A stretch of 64,000 nt of DNA from CADCWN01 sp046328475 (lineage in GTDB: Bacteria; Chloroflexota; Chloroflexia; Thermomicrobiales; CADCWN01). A program made the translations under genes and the position numbers. Below are positions 15,880-23,552 of the stretch, one piece after another. The notes under the pieces are model-generated. The model was not told the DNA's origin. It worked only from the letters and a program-made list of their open reading frames with translations, and did not search any database. Positions within the stretch are counted from its first letter, which is position 1; each line of letters opens with the position of its first letter. The DNA lies in contig JAXLWN010000005.1 of the NCBI GenBank assembly GCA_046328475.1, positions 62,001-126,000 on the forward strand. Reading direction: 5' to 3'.

Positions 15880-17187
15880 GTGTCGCCGCTGACACTCATG
15901 CCGCCCCGGCGCTTTCGCTGGAACTACACGGTGATGGGGCTGGACATCAGTTTCTTCGTCCTGGCCCTCAGCTTCGCCTCGACCTACGGCATCCTGCCGC
16001 TCTTCGTCAGCCACCTCGCCGACTCGAATCTGGCGCTGGGGGCGATCCCGGCGCTGCGCGCGGCGGCGTTGCTGCCGCCGATCTTCGTCGCCGGGCTGAT
16101 CGAGCGGCTGCCGCGCAAGAAGCCGTTCGTCGTCTGGGTGACGCTGGTCGAGCGGCTGCCCTACCTCGCGCTGGCGATCGCAACGCCGCTCCTCGCCACG
16201 ACGCACCCGGCGACGCTGCTCTGGCTGCTCTACGCGCTGATCGCCATGACGATCTTCGCCGCCGGTGTGGCCACGCCGGCCTGGATCGACCTGCTGGCGC
16301 GGATGTTGCCGAACGACTGGCGCGGGCGCTTCTTCGGCCTCTCCTCGGCCCTCGGCGGGCTGCTCGGTGTGGCGGGGAGCGCGGGTGCCGCCATCCTGCT
16401 CGGGCGGTACGACTGGGTGACCGGGGTGGCGCTCTGCTTCGCCGCCGCCTTCGCCTGCCTGACGATCTCGTTCGGTTTCATCTTGCTCGGGCGCGAGCCG
16501 AGCGCGGGCGCGTCGGTCGCGTCGCCGCAATCGGCGAATCCCTGGCGGCGACTCCCCGGCGTGCTGCGGGGCGACCGCAACCTGCGCCATTATCTCACCG
16601 CGCTGGTGCTGATCACCGCCGCCGGGACGACCGCCGCCTTCTACATCGTGGACGCGAAACGGGCGCTCGGCCTCTCGGACGGCGCGGCGGGGCTCTACGC
16701 CACGGCGCTGCTCGCCTCGTCCACGGCGGGCAGCCTGCTCTGGGGCTACGTCGGGGATCACGCGGGGCACAAAAGGGTCATCTTCGGCGGGGCGCTCTGC
16801 ACCGGACTCGCGCCGCTGGCGGCGTTGGCGGCGCGCGAGCCGCGCTGGGGCGCGCTCGTCTATGGCCTCGCCTTCGTCCTCGCCGGGCTGGCGACGAGCG
16901 GGCTGCAACTGGCGGCGTTGACCTTCATCATGGACCTCGCGCCGGCCGACCAGCGCCCGACCTACATCGGCCTGGCGAATGTGGTCCAGGCCCCGGCGGC
17001 CTTCGCCGCCCCGCTGCTCGGTGCCGCCCTCGCCGACGCGCGCGGCTACCCGCCCCTCTTCGTCCTCACCGCCCTCCTCGGCCTGGTCGGCGCAGCCTTG
17101 ATCGCCCGCTTCGTGCGCGATCCGCGTGTTCTGCGGCCACTGGCGCACGAAACGGAACATCCCACGGCGGCGAGCCAATCGCACTGA
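15880..17187 (+). CDS. MFS transporter
   Basis: 435 residues from GTG 15880, chosen because AGGAG lies 6 nt upstream; the longer frame starting at 15769 has no ribosome-binding site and a non-hydrophobic, Arg-rich N-terminus. About twelve membrane segments (MGLDISFFVLALSF first), with the cytoplasmic loop LLARMLPNDWRGRFFGLSSAL after the fifth and a long middle loop near residues 205-220. Likely a proton-driven exporter or importer of small molecules. The upstream 294 bp shared with the monooxygenase gene contains no further gene that I can support. Confidence 0.9.
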   Translation: MSPLTLMPPRRFRWNYTVMGLDISFFVLALSFASTYGILPLFVSHLADSNLALGAIPALRAAALLPPIFVAGLIERLPRKKPFVVWVTLVERLPYLALAIATPLLATTHPATLLWLLYALIAMTIFAAGVATPAWIDLLARMLPNDWRGRFFGLSSALGGLLGVAGSAGAAILLGRYDWVTGVALCFAAAFACLTISFGFILLGREPSAGASVASPQSANPWRRLPGVLRGDRNLRHYLTALVLITAAGTTAAFYIVDAKRALGLSDGAAGLYATALLASSTAGSLLWGYVGDHAGHKRVIFGGALCTGLAPLAALAAREPRWGALVYGLAFVLAGLATSGLQLAALTFIMDLAPADQRPTYIGLANVVQAPAAFAAPLLGAALADARGYPPLFVLTALLGLVGAALIARFVRDPRVLRPLAHETEHPTAASQSH

Positions 17188-17193
17188 GACCTG

Positions 17194-18261
17194 TCAGCTT
17201 GCGGAGCCCGCGATGCGACGTGCCGCCGCGTCGATTGCCTCCCGGTCGCCCAGCGCGGTGATCTCCGTGCGGAACGTCTCCGACTCGCCCGGCGCGAGGA
17301 TGCGCAGGGCACCCGCCTCGCGCGTGGGTTTGCGACCGCCGCCGAGGACGTTGGTCGGCTCCAGCCCCATCACGTACTCGCCCTCGCGGTAGTTGCGCCA
17401 CTGCCAGACGAGCGGGAAAGATGCCTGCGAGTAGCGAATTTGCACTCCGATCCCCCGGTCGCCGTCGAAGGCCCGGTTGACGAGGGCGAGCATGCCCAGG
17501 CCATCCGCGCCCGGCGGCAGCGTGTGGAAGCAGACCCCGCCCTCGCTCCCCGGCTCCGCACCGGTGCGCCAGCGCCCGTCGTTGTCCGGCGTGGTGCGCG
17601 TGCCGGGCGGCAGCAGCAGTTCGCTAGTCGCCGCCAGCACCGGGAAGCCGAGGTTGATGTGGTGCAGCAGCAGCACCGGCTCGGGGCGGAAGCCTTCGTT
17701 GGTGATGATGTCGGTGACCGTGAGCGCGGTCGAGCCGAGAGAGGTCTCGATTCGCCGCGTCAGCAGCAGGTTCTCCCCGAACAGGTTGGCCTGCCGCACG
17801 CGCCCCTCGATTGTGAGCAGGTATTCGTCGCCCTGCCAGGTGCCGTCGTATCGTACGTGGGACGCGGGGATGTTGTTGATCCGGCCGTGGAGCGGGTAAT
17901 CCACGCCCTCGTCCGTCTGCGCGTTTCCGGCGTTATCCAGCCCGCAGGTCGCCAGCAGCCCGCCCGCGAACGAGCGCTCCCAGCCGCGCCCGCCGAGTTC
18001 GTGACGCGAGGGGTGGACCACGCCCATCGCCGAGGCCCAGGCGAGCGGCACGCCATTCAAGCGCGCCTCGCCAATGTCCAGACCCCGCTCCGGCAGCACC
18101 GTGAACGAGAGGCCGCCGCCGGTTTGCACATCGAGCGTGCGGACCCCGCGCGCCGGGCCGTCGCTGCGCTCGCCCGCAACGATCCCCCCGATCTGGTCGA
18201 GCGACCCGACATGGCGGCGCAATTCCTCCGCGCCCCACTCGCGCCCGTACAGCCTGACCAT
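17194..18261 (-). CDS. DUF4432 / aldose-1-epimerase-like protein
   Basis: 355 residues from ATG 18261, preceded by GGGGAGGGATGCG; the open frame extends further upstream without support. The sequence has the features of the DUF4432 branch of the galactose-mutarotase fold: FTVLPERGLDIGEARLNGVP near the N-terminus, GLLATCGLDNAG, YPLHGRINNIPASHV with a conserved His, LLLHHINLGFPVL and a late GLEPTNVLGG. Such proteins bind or epimerise carbohydrates in the cytoplasm. It converges with the MFS gene, whose stop is 6 bp away, so the two transcripts meet without a visible terminator between them. Confidence 0.88.
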   Translation of the reverse strand: MVRLYGREWGAEELRRHVGSLDQIGGIVAGERSDGPARGVRTLDVQTGGGLSFTVLPERGLDIGEARLNGVPLAWASAMGVVHPSRHELGGRGWERSFAGGLLATCGLDNAGNAQTDEGVDYPLHGRINNIPASHVRYDGTWQGDEYLLTIEGRVRQANLFGENLLLTRRIETSLGSTALTVTDIITNEGFRPEPVLLLHHINLGFPVLAATSELLLPPGTRTTPDNDGRWRTGAEPGSEGGVCFHTLPPGADGLGMLALVNRAFDGDRGIGVQIRYSQASFPLVWQWRNYREGEYVMGLEPTNVLGGGRKPTREAGALRILAPGESETFRTEITALGDREAIDAAARRIAGSAS

Positions 18262-18352
18262 CGCATCCCTCCCCTGTCGCATGTTCCTTGTGCTGCTCCG
18301 TCGCCGATTCTTGATCGACCCGCCCCTGTGCGCAACCTGCATTGGGTACCGC

Positions 18353-19051
18353 TCAGGCGTAGGCCACCCAGCCACGGAAGGTGAATCCGACGTAGAAGAG
18401 GTCGATGTCCGAGAAACCGGCTTCGCGCAGGATCGCCTCGTCCTGCTCGGGTGTGAGGATGGTCAACTGCGCGTCCATCGCCGCTTTTGCCGTCGCCGCA
18501 TGTTCCGGCGCGACGCCAGAGGCGACCGCGAAGGCTGCGTAACGCGATATCCAGAGATCCCGTTCGCCCGCCCCCTGCGGAACGCTCAGGTGCGCGACCA
18601 CGAAGGGCGCGCCGGGCTTGAGGCGGCGACGGACTGCGGCCACCGTCCGGAGTCGCGCCTCGGTTGCCACGAAGTGCAGGGTCAGCAGGCAGGTCGCGGC
18701 GTCGAACGGACCATCCGGCGCGTCATCGATGTAGCCCCGGTGCAATCTCACGTGCGCGGCGAGTGGCCCCAGCGTCCGCTCGGCCAGCCGCAGCATCTCG
18801 GCGGAGGGGTCGATGCCGTCGAAGGTCCAGCCCGGTCGGGCCTGGGCGAAGGCCCGCAGTTCCAGCCCACCACCGGCCCCGAGGACCAGCACGCGCGCAT
18901 CTTCCGGGGCGCGCTCTGCGAGTAGCAGTTCCGCCATGCGCTGCAGGCCGTCATAGCCGGGTACGAGGCGCGGTGGCCCCTCGGCGTACCGGGCCACGGC
19001 CTGGGGATCGGAGAAAGGATCGGTGCCTGCCGCTTGGTGTGGGTGCTGCAT
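18353..19051 (-). CDS. Class I SAM-dependent methyltransferase
   Basis: 232 residues. SAM-binding motif I is VLVLGAGGGLELRAFA, the acidic loop is FDGIDPSAEML, and FDAATCLLTLHF matches the region around motif IV of small-molecule methyltransferases. A helical N-terminus precedes the fold. The substrate cannot be inferred; the overall layout resembles ubiquinone/menaquinone-type or trans-aconitate-type enzymes. Start ATG 19051 has AAAGGATAGG upstream at a rather long distance. It is followed on the same strand by the mutarotase-like gene after 91 bp. Confidence 0.85.
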   Translation of the reverse strand: MQHPHQAAGTDPFSDPQAVARYAEGPPRLVPGYDGLQRMAELLLAERAPEDARVLVLGAGGGLELRAFAQARPGWTFDGIDPSAEMLRLAERTLGPLAAHVRLHRGYIDDAPDGPFDAATCLLTLHFVATEARLRTVAAVRRRLKPGAPFVVAHLSVPQGAGERDLWISRYAAFAVASGVAPEHAATAKAAMDAQLTILTPEQDEAILREAGFSDIDLFYVGFTFRGWVAYA

Positions 19052-19118
19052 CGGTGTCTGCCTATCCTTTCCCGATCGTAACTGCCCCGGTGAGTTCGGG
19101 GCGCAAGGGCCTGTGTGC

Positions 19119-19280
19119 TCAGTGCGACAGGGCAGGGATCAGCGACCGGTGGACCATCGCGCCGATCAGATAGCCGTTGCCCACCACCCTGGCGATGTTG
19201 TGCCCCAGCCGGGCGGTCAGGTCGCCTGTCGCGAAGACACCCGGCACGGACGTCTCCCCGACCCAAGCGCGGCCAGGCGT
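19119..19280 (-). pseudogene. C-terminal remnant of a thioredoxin-reductase-like flavoprotein
   Basis: A minus-strand frame encodes TSVPGVFATGDLTARLGHNI followed by ARVVGNGYLIGAMVHRSLI and a stop at 19119. The TxVPGVFAxGD signature is the FAD-binding C-terminal motif of thioredoxin-reductase-like enzymes. No upstream part with the NADPH or disulphide motifs can be found, and the 80 bp towards the Rrf2 gene are not coding. The intact gene was probably the downstream partner of the Rrf2 regulator and has been deleted except for its last 50 or so codons. Confidence 0.65.
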
Positions 19281-19345
19281 GGGTGTGCTGCGACCCCGAT
19301 TCGAGCCGGTGTGGTTCTCGCGCGGTGTGCGAGGGGGACGCCGGG

Positions 19346-19813
19346 TTAGCCGTCCGGCACGGTTGGCCCGCGTCCTTGCGTGGCCCACTCGGCGTAGCGT
19401 GGACCGAAATCGGCCGCGAGGTCGGCGAGAGAGACGGTGGCGAGGCGGCGTTGCAGGAGCGCCTCGGCCTCGGTGTAGAAGCCGTCTAGGGCACGATCGA
19501 CCGTCGCGGCGACGACGCAGCCGTTTGGGGCGGTGGCGGGCGTCGGCAGGAGATCGCCCCGCTCGCCAAGCGCGGCGTAGACCTCGCCGAGCGAGATGGC
19601 GGCGGCGGGGCGCGCGAGGGTCCAGCCGCCGCCGTGTCCCTTGACCGAGGCGACGATCCCCGCCTCGCGCAGCCCCGCCAGCGAGCGGCGAACGACGACC
19701 GGGTTGGTGCGGAGGTGCGCCGCCAACTCCTCCGAGATGGTCGGTCGCGCGCCAGCTTCGGCGAGGTGGGCCAGGATATGGAGGGCAACCGAGAACTTAC
19801 CGTCGCTTTTCAT
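19346..19813 (-). CDS. Rrf2-family transcriptional regulator
   Basis: 155 residues from ATG 19813 (MKSDGKFSVALHILAHL). The winged helix is typical: MKSDGKFSVALHILAHLAEA, then LAAHLRTNPVVVRRSLAGLR and VKGHGGGWTLARP. The region for Fe-S cysteines contains only one Cys (NGCVVAA), so it is not an IscR/NsrR-type cluster protein and resembles redox or cysteine-responsive members without a cluster. The start has no ribosome-binding site; a -10 box ends 6 bp before the ATG, so the mRNA is probably leaderless. A 21-bp palindrome covers the promoter and the first base pairs of the gene, pointing to autorepression. Confidence 0.9.
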   Translation of the reverse strand: MKSDGKFSVALHILAHLAEAGARPTISEELAAHLRTNPVVVRRSLAGLREAGIVASVKGHGGGWTLARPAAAISLGEVYAALGERGDLLPTPATAPNGCVVAATVDRALDGFYTEAEALLQRRLATVSLADLAADFGPRYAEWATQGRGPTVPDG

Positions 19814-19849
19814 GTAACTATGATAGTTACATGAGCGGTCGCTGATCAA
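19812..19849 (-). promoter_or_regulatory. Leaderless Rrf2 promoter with 21-bp palindromic operator
   Basis: Minus strand: -35 TTGATC (19849-19844), 18-bp spacer, -10 TATCAT (19825-19820), then 6 bp to the A of the ATG at 19813. The operator is a perfect inverted repeat of 10-bp arms with one central base, ATGTAACTAT-N-ATAGTTACAT (19812-19832). It spans the -10 box and touches the start codon. Confidence 0.75.
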
Positions 19850-19922
19850 GGGACTGGAAGATTGCGTGCGTGGTCAATGACTGCCGCGCGCCGATCTGGT
19901 GTCCCTGTCGATGCGCAGCGGC

Positions 19923-21161
19923 TCAGTCGCGGAAGTGGGCGCGGAAGGCTTCGGCGGGCAGGTCGTCGTGCCAGGCTCCGGCGAGGAGCAGATCGGCCGC
20001 CAGGCGACCGATCTCGTCGGCCGACTTGGCGGCGCTGCCATTGCCGCCCACGGCGATGCAGACCCGCCCCTCTTCGATCAGGTCGATGTAGGGATAGCCG
20101 CTCACGGTGGCTGTCACCGCGCAGGTATCGGTGTGGATTGGCGCGCCCGCGAGATCGGGGATGAGCGCGAGGATCGTCCGGTGCAGTGCCTCGCGGTCCT
20201 CCGCCGCGCCGGGGTGCCGGAACCAGTCGCCCAGCTCGTCGAGCGTGCCGAGGCGGTGCTCGAATTCGCCCGTGCCGATCTTGGCGTACCAGCGGCCATC
20301 GGGATAGCGGATCGGCGGCAGGAGATAGGGGTCGCCCAGCGGTGCGGAGCCATCGACGATCAGGCTGGGCATCGGGCGCAGCCGTTCCAGCAGCGCGCCC
20401 GCGACCTCCACCAGCACGATGGTGCGCCCACGGACGACGATGTCGAGCGGGCGAGGCAACACCGCGTGGACATTGGCGAAACCGCCGGTGGCGACCAGCG
20501 CCCGCTCGGCCTGCACCACCTGCCCGTTGGCGGTGGTGATCGTCACGCCGTTCGCGCCGAGCGTCATGGCGTGTACCGGTTCGCGCAGGATTGTTGCGCC
20601 GTGGCGCTCGGCCGCCGCCGCCTGCGCCGCCACCATCCGGCGTGGGCTGATGTGCCCGGCGGTCTGCGCCTCGAAGACGCCATCGGCGTCGGCACCGAAG
20701 GCAAGGTAGGGGAAGCGTTCGGCCAGCGCCGCGCCCGTCAGGCGCTCGAACGACACCCCGAGATCGTCGCCGACCCGACCGTAGGCCGCCGCGACCCCGC
20801 CGGGTGCCCCCCTGGCGCGGCGCGGCGACGCCACGCCCGAATCGCGGATGGTGACGCCGAGCATCCCGGCTTGCTGCTGGAAGGCGATGCCGCTTTGCGC
20901 CGCGATCTCGGCGTAGCGCGCGATGGAGCGCTCGGCCAGTTTGGCCCAGATCGGGTCGCTGTCGAGGATGCGGTAGATCCGCCCCTCGTCATAGTGGCTG
21001 CCGAAGACATCGAAATGGTCGGCGCGCACGGTCGGCTCGTCCGGCCCGATCAGCATCACTCCGTCGGTTTGCCGCGCCAGGTGCCGCGCGGCGGCGGAGC
21101 CCATCAGTCCCTTGCCAATCACGGCGATGCGGACCCGCCGCGCTGACATGCTGCCGACCAT
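19923..21161 (-). CDS. FAD-dependent oxidoreductase, DAO/sarcosine-oxidase type
   Basis: 412 residues from ATG 21161 behind GGGAGGTCAGC; the longer open frame has no support. FAD-binding motif VIGKGLMGSAAARHLA at the N-terminus, a substrate-side beta sheet domain, GHISPRRMVAAQAAAAERHG, and the C-terminal GGNGSAAKSADEIGRLAADL segment typical of DAO-fold enzymes such as sarcosine or methyltryptophan oxidase. It would oxidise a secondary or primary amine of an amino acid derivative with O2, giving H2O2. It is divergent from the serine hydrolase gene with about 160 bp between the starts, where plausible -10 sequences (TATACT at 21224-21219 for this gene, TATAAT at 21263-21268 for the other) lie back to back. 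Confidence 0.88.
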   Translation of the reverse strand: MVGSMSARRVRIAVIGKGLMGSAAARHLARQTDGVMLIGPDEPTVRADHFDVFGSHYDEGRIYRILDSDPIWAKLAERSIARYAEIAAQSGIAFQQQAGMLGVTIRDSGVASPRRARGAPGGVAAAYGRVGDDLGVSFERLTGAALAERFPYLAFGADADGVFEAQTAGHISPRRMVAAQAAAAERHGATILREPVHAMTLGANGVTITTANGQVVQAERALVATGGFANVHAVLPRPLDIVVRGRTIVLVEVAGALLERLRPMPSLIVDGSAPLGDPYLLPPIRYPDGRWYAKIGTGEFEHRLGTLDELGDWFRHPGAAEDREALHRTILALIPDLAGAPIHTDTCAVTATVSGYPYIDLIEEGRVCIAVGGNGSAAKSADEIGRLAADLLLAGAWHDDLPAEAFRAHFRD

Positions 21162-21321
21162 GCTGACCTCCCTGTCACCAACCGCACCCACGCGCGGACG
21201 CGTCATCGCCGCTGGCGCAGTATACCGAATGCCAGCGCACGGCAAGAGGATCGTGGTCGCCGTATAATCGCCCGCGAACGTGGGGCGTGTTGCTCGCGAC
21301 CAGATCGAAGGAGGTGCCCGC

Positions 21322-22473
21322 ATGGCCGATACTCTCGCCGCCCCAGCCCGGACGGTGCTGCCAAGCACCGAGCCGTCCGCGCTGGGGCTCGATCCCGACC
21401 GGCTCGAACAGCTGTATGCGACGGTCGAGGCGCAGATCGCGGCGGGGCGCTACCCGGGTGCCCAACTCGCGATCGCGCGGCACGGCAAGCTCGCCGCGTT
21501 CCGCACGTTCGGCCAGGCGCGTGTCGATCCGCGAACTTCGGCCACCGATCGGACGCTCTGGCTCCTCTTCTCGCAGACCAAACCGGTCGTCAGCGCGGCG
21601 ATCTGGCAACTGGTCGATCGGGGCGCGCTCTCCTTCGCCGACAAGATCGCCGACCACATCCCGGAGTTCGCGCGCCACGGCAAGGGGCTGATCACCGTCC
21701 ACCAGGTCATCACCCACCAGGGCGGCTTTCCCGACGCGAACGTCTCGCCCGCTGCCTGGGCCGACCACGCCCGGCTGCGCGCGGAGGTCTGCGACTTCGC
21801 GCTCCAGTGGGAACCCGGCACGCGGATGAAGTACCACGGCCTGTCGGCGCACTGGGTGCTGGCCGTCCTGATCGAGGCGATCACCGGTCGCGACTACCGC
21901 GAGGTGATCCGCCACGATCTGCTCGACCCGCTCGGGCTCGACGACCTGCGCGTCGGCGTCCCCGGCGAGTTGCAGGGTCGCTGCGCCGACATGCACACGC
22001 CGGGCGACGGCGGGGCTGCGTTGATCGGGAGCGAGTCGGTCAACTCGGCGGCGTTCCGGTCGGCGGGCGTGCCGGGTGGCGGTGGCTACGCGACCGCTGC
22101 GGCGATGGCCGCCTTCTACCAGCTGCTGGTCGGCGAGGGCGCGCTGAACGGCACGCGCGTGCTCAGCCCGCGCGTCGTCCAACTCGCCACGCGCAACCAC
22201 ACCGGGGAGCGGCTGGACGAGTTGCAGGGCGTGGCGATGCACCGTGGCCTCGGCGTCTACGTCCGGGGCACCGAGGGCGGCAACCGCGCGCTCGGCACGC
22301 TGGCGGCACCGCGCACCTTCGGCCACGGCGGCGCGGGCAGCTCGCAGTCGTGGGCCGATCCCGACTCGGGACTGTCGTTCACCTACCTGTCGAACGTGCG
22401 CCACGGCGCGTGGCACGACCAGCGGATGGACAAGCTCAGCAACCTGGTCCACGCCGCCCTGATCGAGCCGTAG
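21322..22473 (+). CDS. Serine hydrolase, class C beta-lactamase-like family
   Basis: 383 residues from ATG 21322, preceded by GAAGGAGGTGCCCGC. The catalytic SxxK motif is SQTK (Ser84-Lys87); the second motif's Tyr is Tyr171 (YHGLS, with Gly instead of the Asn of YxN), followed by the family helix HWVLAVLIEAITG; the third motif appears as FGHGGAGSS. No signal peptide is visible, so it should act in the cytoplasm. Family members include esterases and D-aminopeptidases rather than true beta-lactamases. Monocistronic; an 11-bp perfect hairpin follows the stop. Confidence 0.9.
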   Translation: MADTLAAPARTVLPSTEPSALGLDPDRLEQLYATVEAQIAAGRYPGAQLAIARHGKLAAFRTFGQARVDPRTSATDRTLWLLFSQTKPVVSAAIWQLVDRGALSFADKIADHIPEFARHGKGLITVHQVITHQGGFPDANVSPAAWADHARLRAEVCDFALQWEPGTRMKYHGLSAHWVLAVLIEAITGRDYREVIRHDLLDPLGLDDLRVGVPGELQGRCADMHTPGDGGAALIGSESVNSAAFRSAGVPGGGGYATAAAMAAFYQLLVGEGALNGTRVLSPRVVQLATRNHTGERLDELQGVAMHRGLGVYVRGTEGGNRALGTLAAPRTFGHGGAGSSQSWADPDSGLSFTYLSNVRHGAWHDQRMDKLSNLVHAALIEP

Positions 22474-22503
22474 CGCGTGGCCGTATCCCGCCTCGAGCGT
22501 GGC

Positions 22504-22530
22504 CTGCCGCAGCGCCTGGCGCTGCGGCAG
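22504..22530 (+). terminator. Hairpin after the serine hydrolase gene
   Basis: CTGCCGCAGCG (22504-22514) pairs perfectly with 22520-22530 over a 5-nt loop. There is no U tract, so termination may be weak or the hairpin may protect the 3' end. Confidence 0.5.
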
Positions 22531-22768
22531 CGCCCTGTACCCCGCGCTTGATAGCGCGATGGCGGCGTGCTACCGTGGGCGGGAATCCCGGCGGTGTAGC
22601 TTGCAGTGCGGGAGTGCGACATGGAGACGATCGGCGTCATCACGTTCGACTTTGAGCGGCTTCCCGGCACGGAACGCGGTGTTGTGACGTACGATTGCCG
22701 CTGCTTGCCTGCGCCTGTCGTATACTCGGCGCGCGGCATTGTGTACGCGACACGCACGAGGGGGAGTC

Positions 22769-23539
22769 ATGCCAACCTGGGACGCCGATCTCTATCTGCG
22801 CTTCGCCAATGAGCGCACCCAGCCCGCGATCGACCTCCTCGCCCGCGTCGCGCTCGCTGCGCCCGCGCGCGTGATCGACCTCGGCTGCGGCCCCGGCAAC
22901 AGCACCGCCCTCCTGCGCGGACGCTGGCCCGCTGCCGCCGTCACCGGCCTCGATAGCTCCGCGCAGATGATCGCCGCCGCCAGGAAGGAGTATCCCGACG
23001 GCGATTGGGTCCTCGACGACATCACCACCTGGACCGCCGAGCCGCCGTACGACCTCGTCTTCTCCAATGCCACCCTCCAGTGGCTCCCCGACCACGCGAC
23101 GCTCTACCCCCACCTCTTCGCCCAGGTGGCACCCGGCGGCGCGCTCGCCACCCAGATTCCGGTCTTCCACGCCATGCCGGTGCAGCGTGCTCTGCTCGGC
23201 GTGGCCGCCGACCCCGTCTGGCGCGAGCGCCTGGAACCCGCCACCCGCTCGCTCGTCGCCGAGTCCCCCGGCTTCTACTACGATGCGCTGCGACCGCTCG
23301 CCAGCCGAATCGACCTCTGGGAGACCGAGTACAACCACAGCCTCGCCAATGCCGACGCCATCGTTGAGTGGATCAGCGGCACCCGCCTGCGCCCCTACCT
23401 CGAAGCCCTGGCCGACGACGCCGAGCTCCAGGAATTCACCGCCCGCCTGCGCGCGGCGGTCGCGGAGATCTACACGCCGCAGCGCGATGGCACGGTGCTC
23501 TTCCCGTTCCGTCGCCTCTTCCTCGTCGCCTATCGCTGA
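22769..23539 (+). CDS. tam: Trans-aconitate 2-methyltransferase-like enzyme
   Basis: 256 residues from ATG 22769 behind GAGGGGGAGTC. The sequence is very Tam-like from the start (MPTWDADLYLRFANERTQPA) through SAM motif I (VIDLGCGPGNSTALLRGRWP), GLDSSAQMIAAARK, and LVFSNATLQWLPDH, to the C-terminal FPFRRLFLVAYR. The enzyme transfers a methyl group from SAM to trans-aconitate, which forms spontaneously from the citric-acid-cycle intermediate and inhibits aconitase. A -10-like TATACT lies about 40 bp upstream (22725 region). It converges with the broken heparinase gene, 13 bp apart. The assignment rests on overall similarity as I recall it. Confidence 0.87.
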   Translation: MPTWDADLYLRFANERTQPAIDLLARVALAAPARVIDLGCGPGNSTALLRGRWPAAAVTGLDSSAQMIAAARKEYPDGDWVLDDITTWTAEPPYDLVFSNATLQWLPDHATLYPHLFAQVAPGGALATQIPVFHAMPVQRALLGVAADPVWRERLEPATRSLVAESPGFYYDALRPLASRIDLWETEYNHSLANADAIVEWISGTRLRPYLEALADDAELQEFTARLRAAVAEIYTPQRDGTVLFPFRRLFLVAYR

Positions 23540-23552
23540 GCGCCTGGCTCCG

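Noticed and set aside
22606..22812. 68-codon frame before the Tam-like gene
   Set aside because: Overlaps the start of the Tam-like gene and its promoter and shows no known features.
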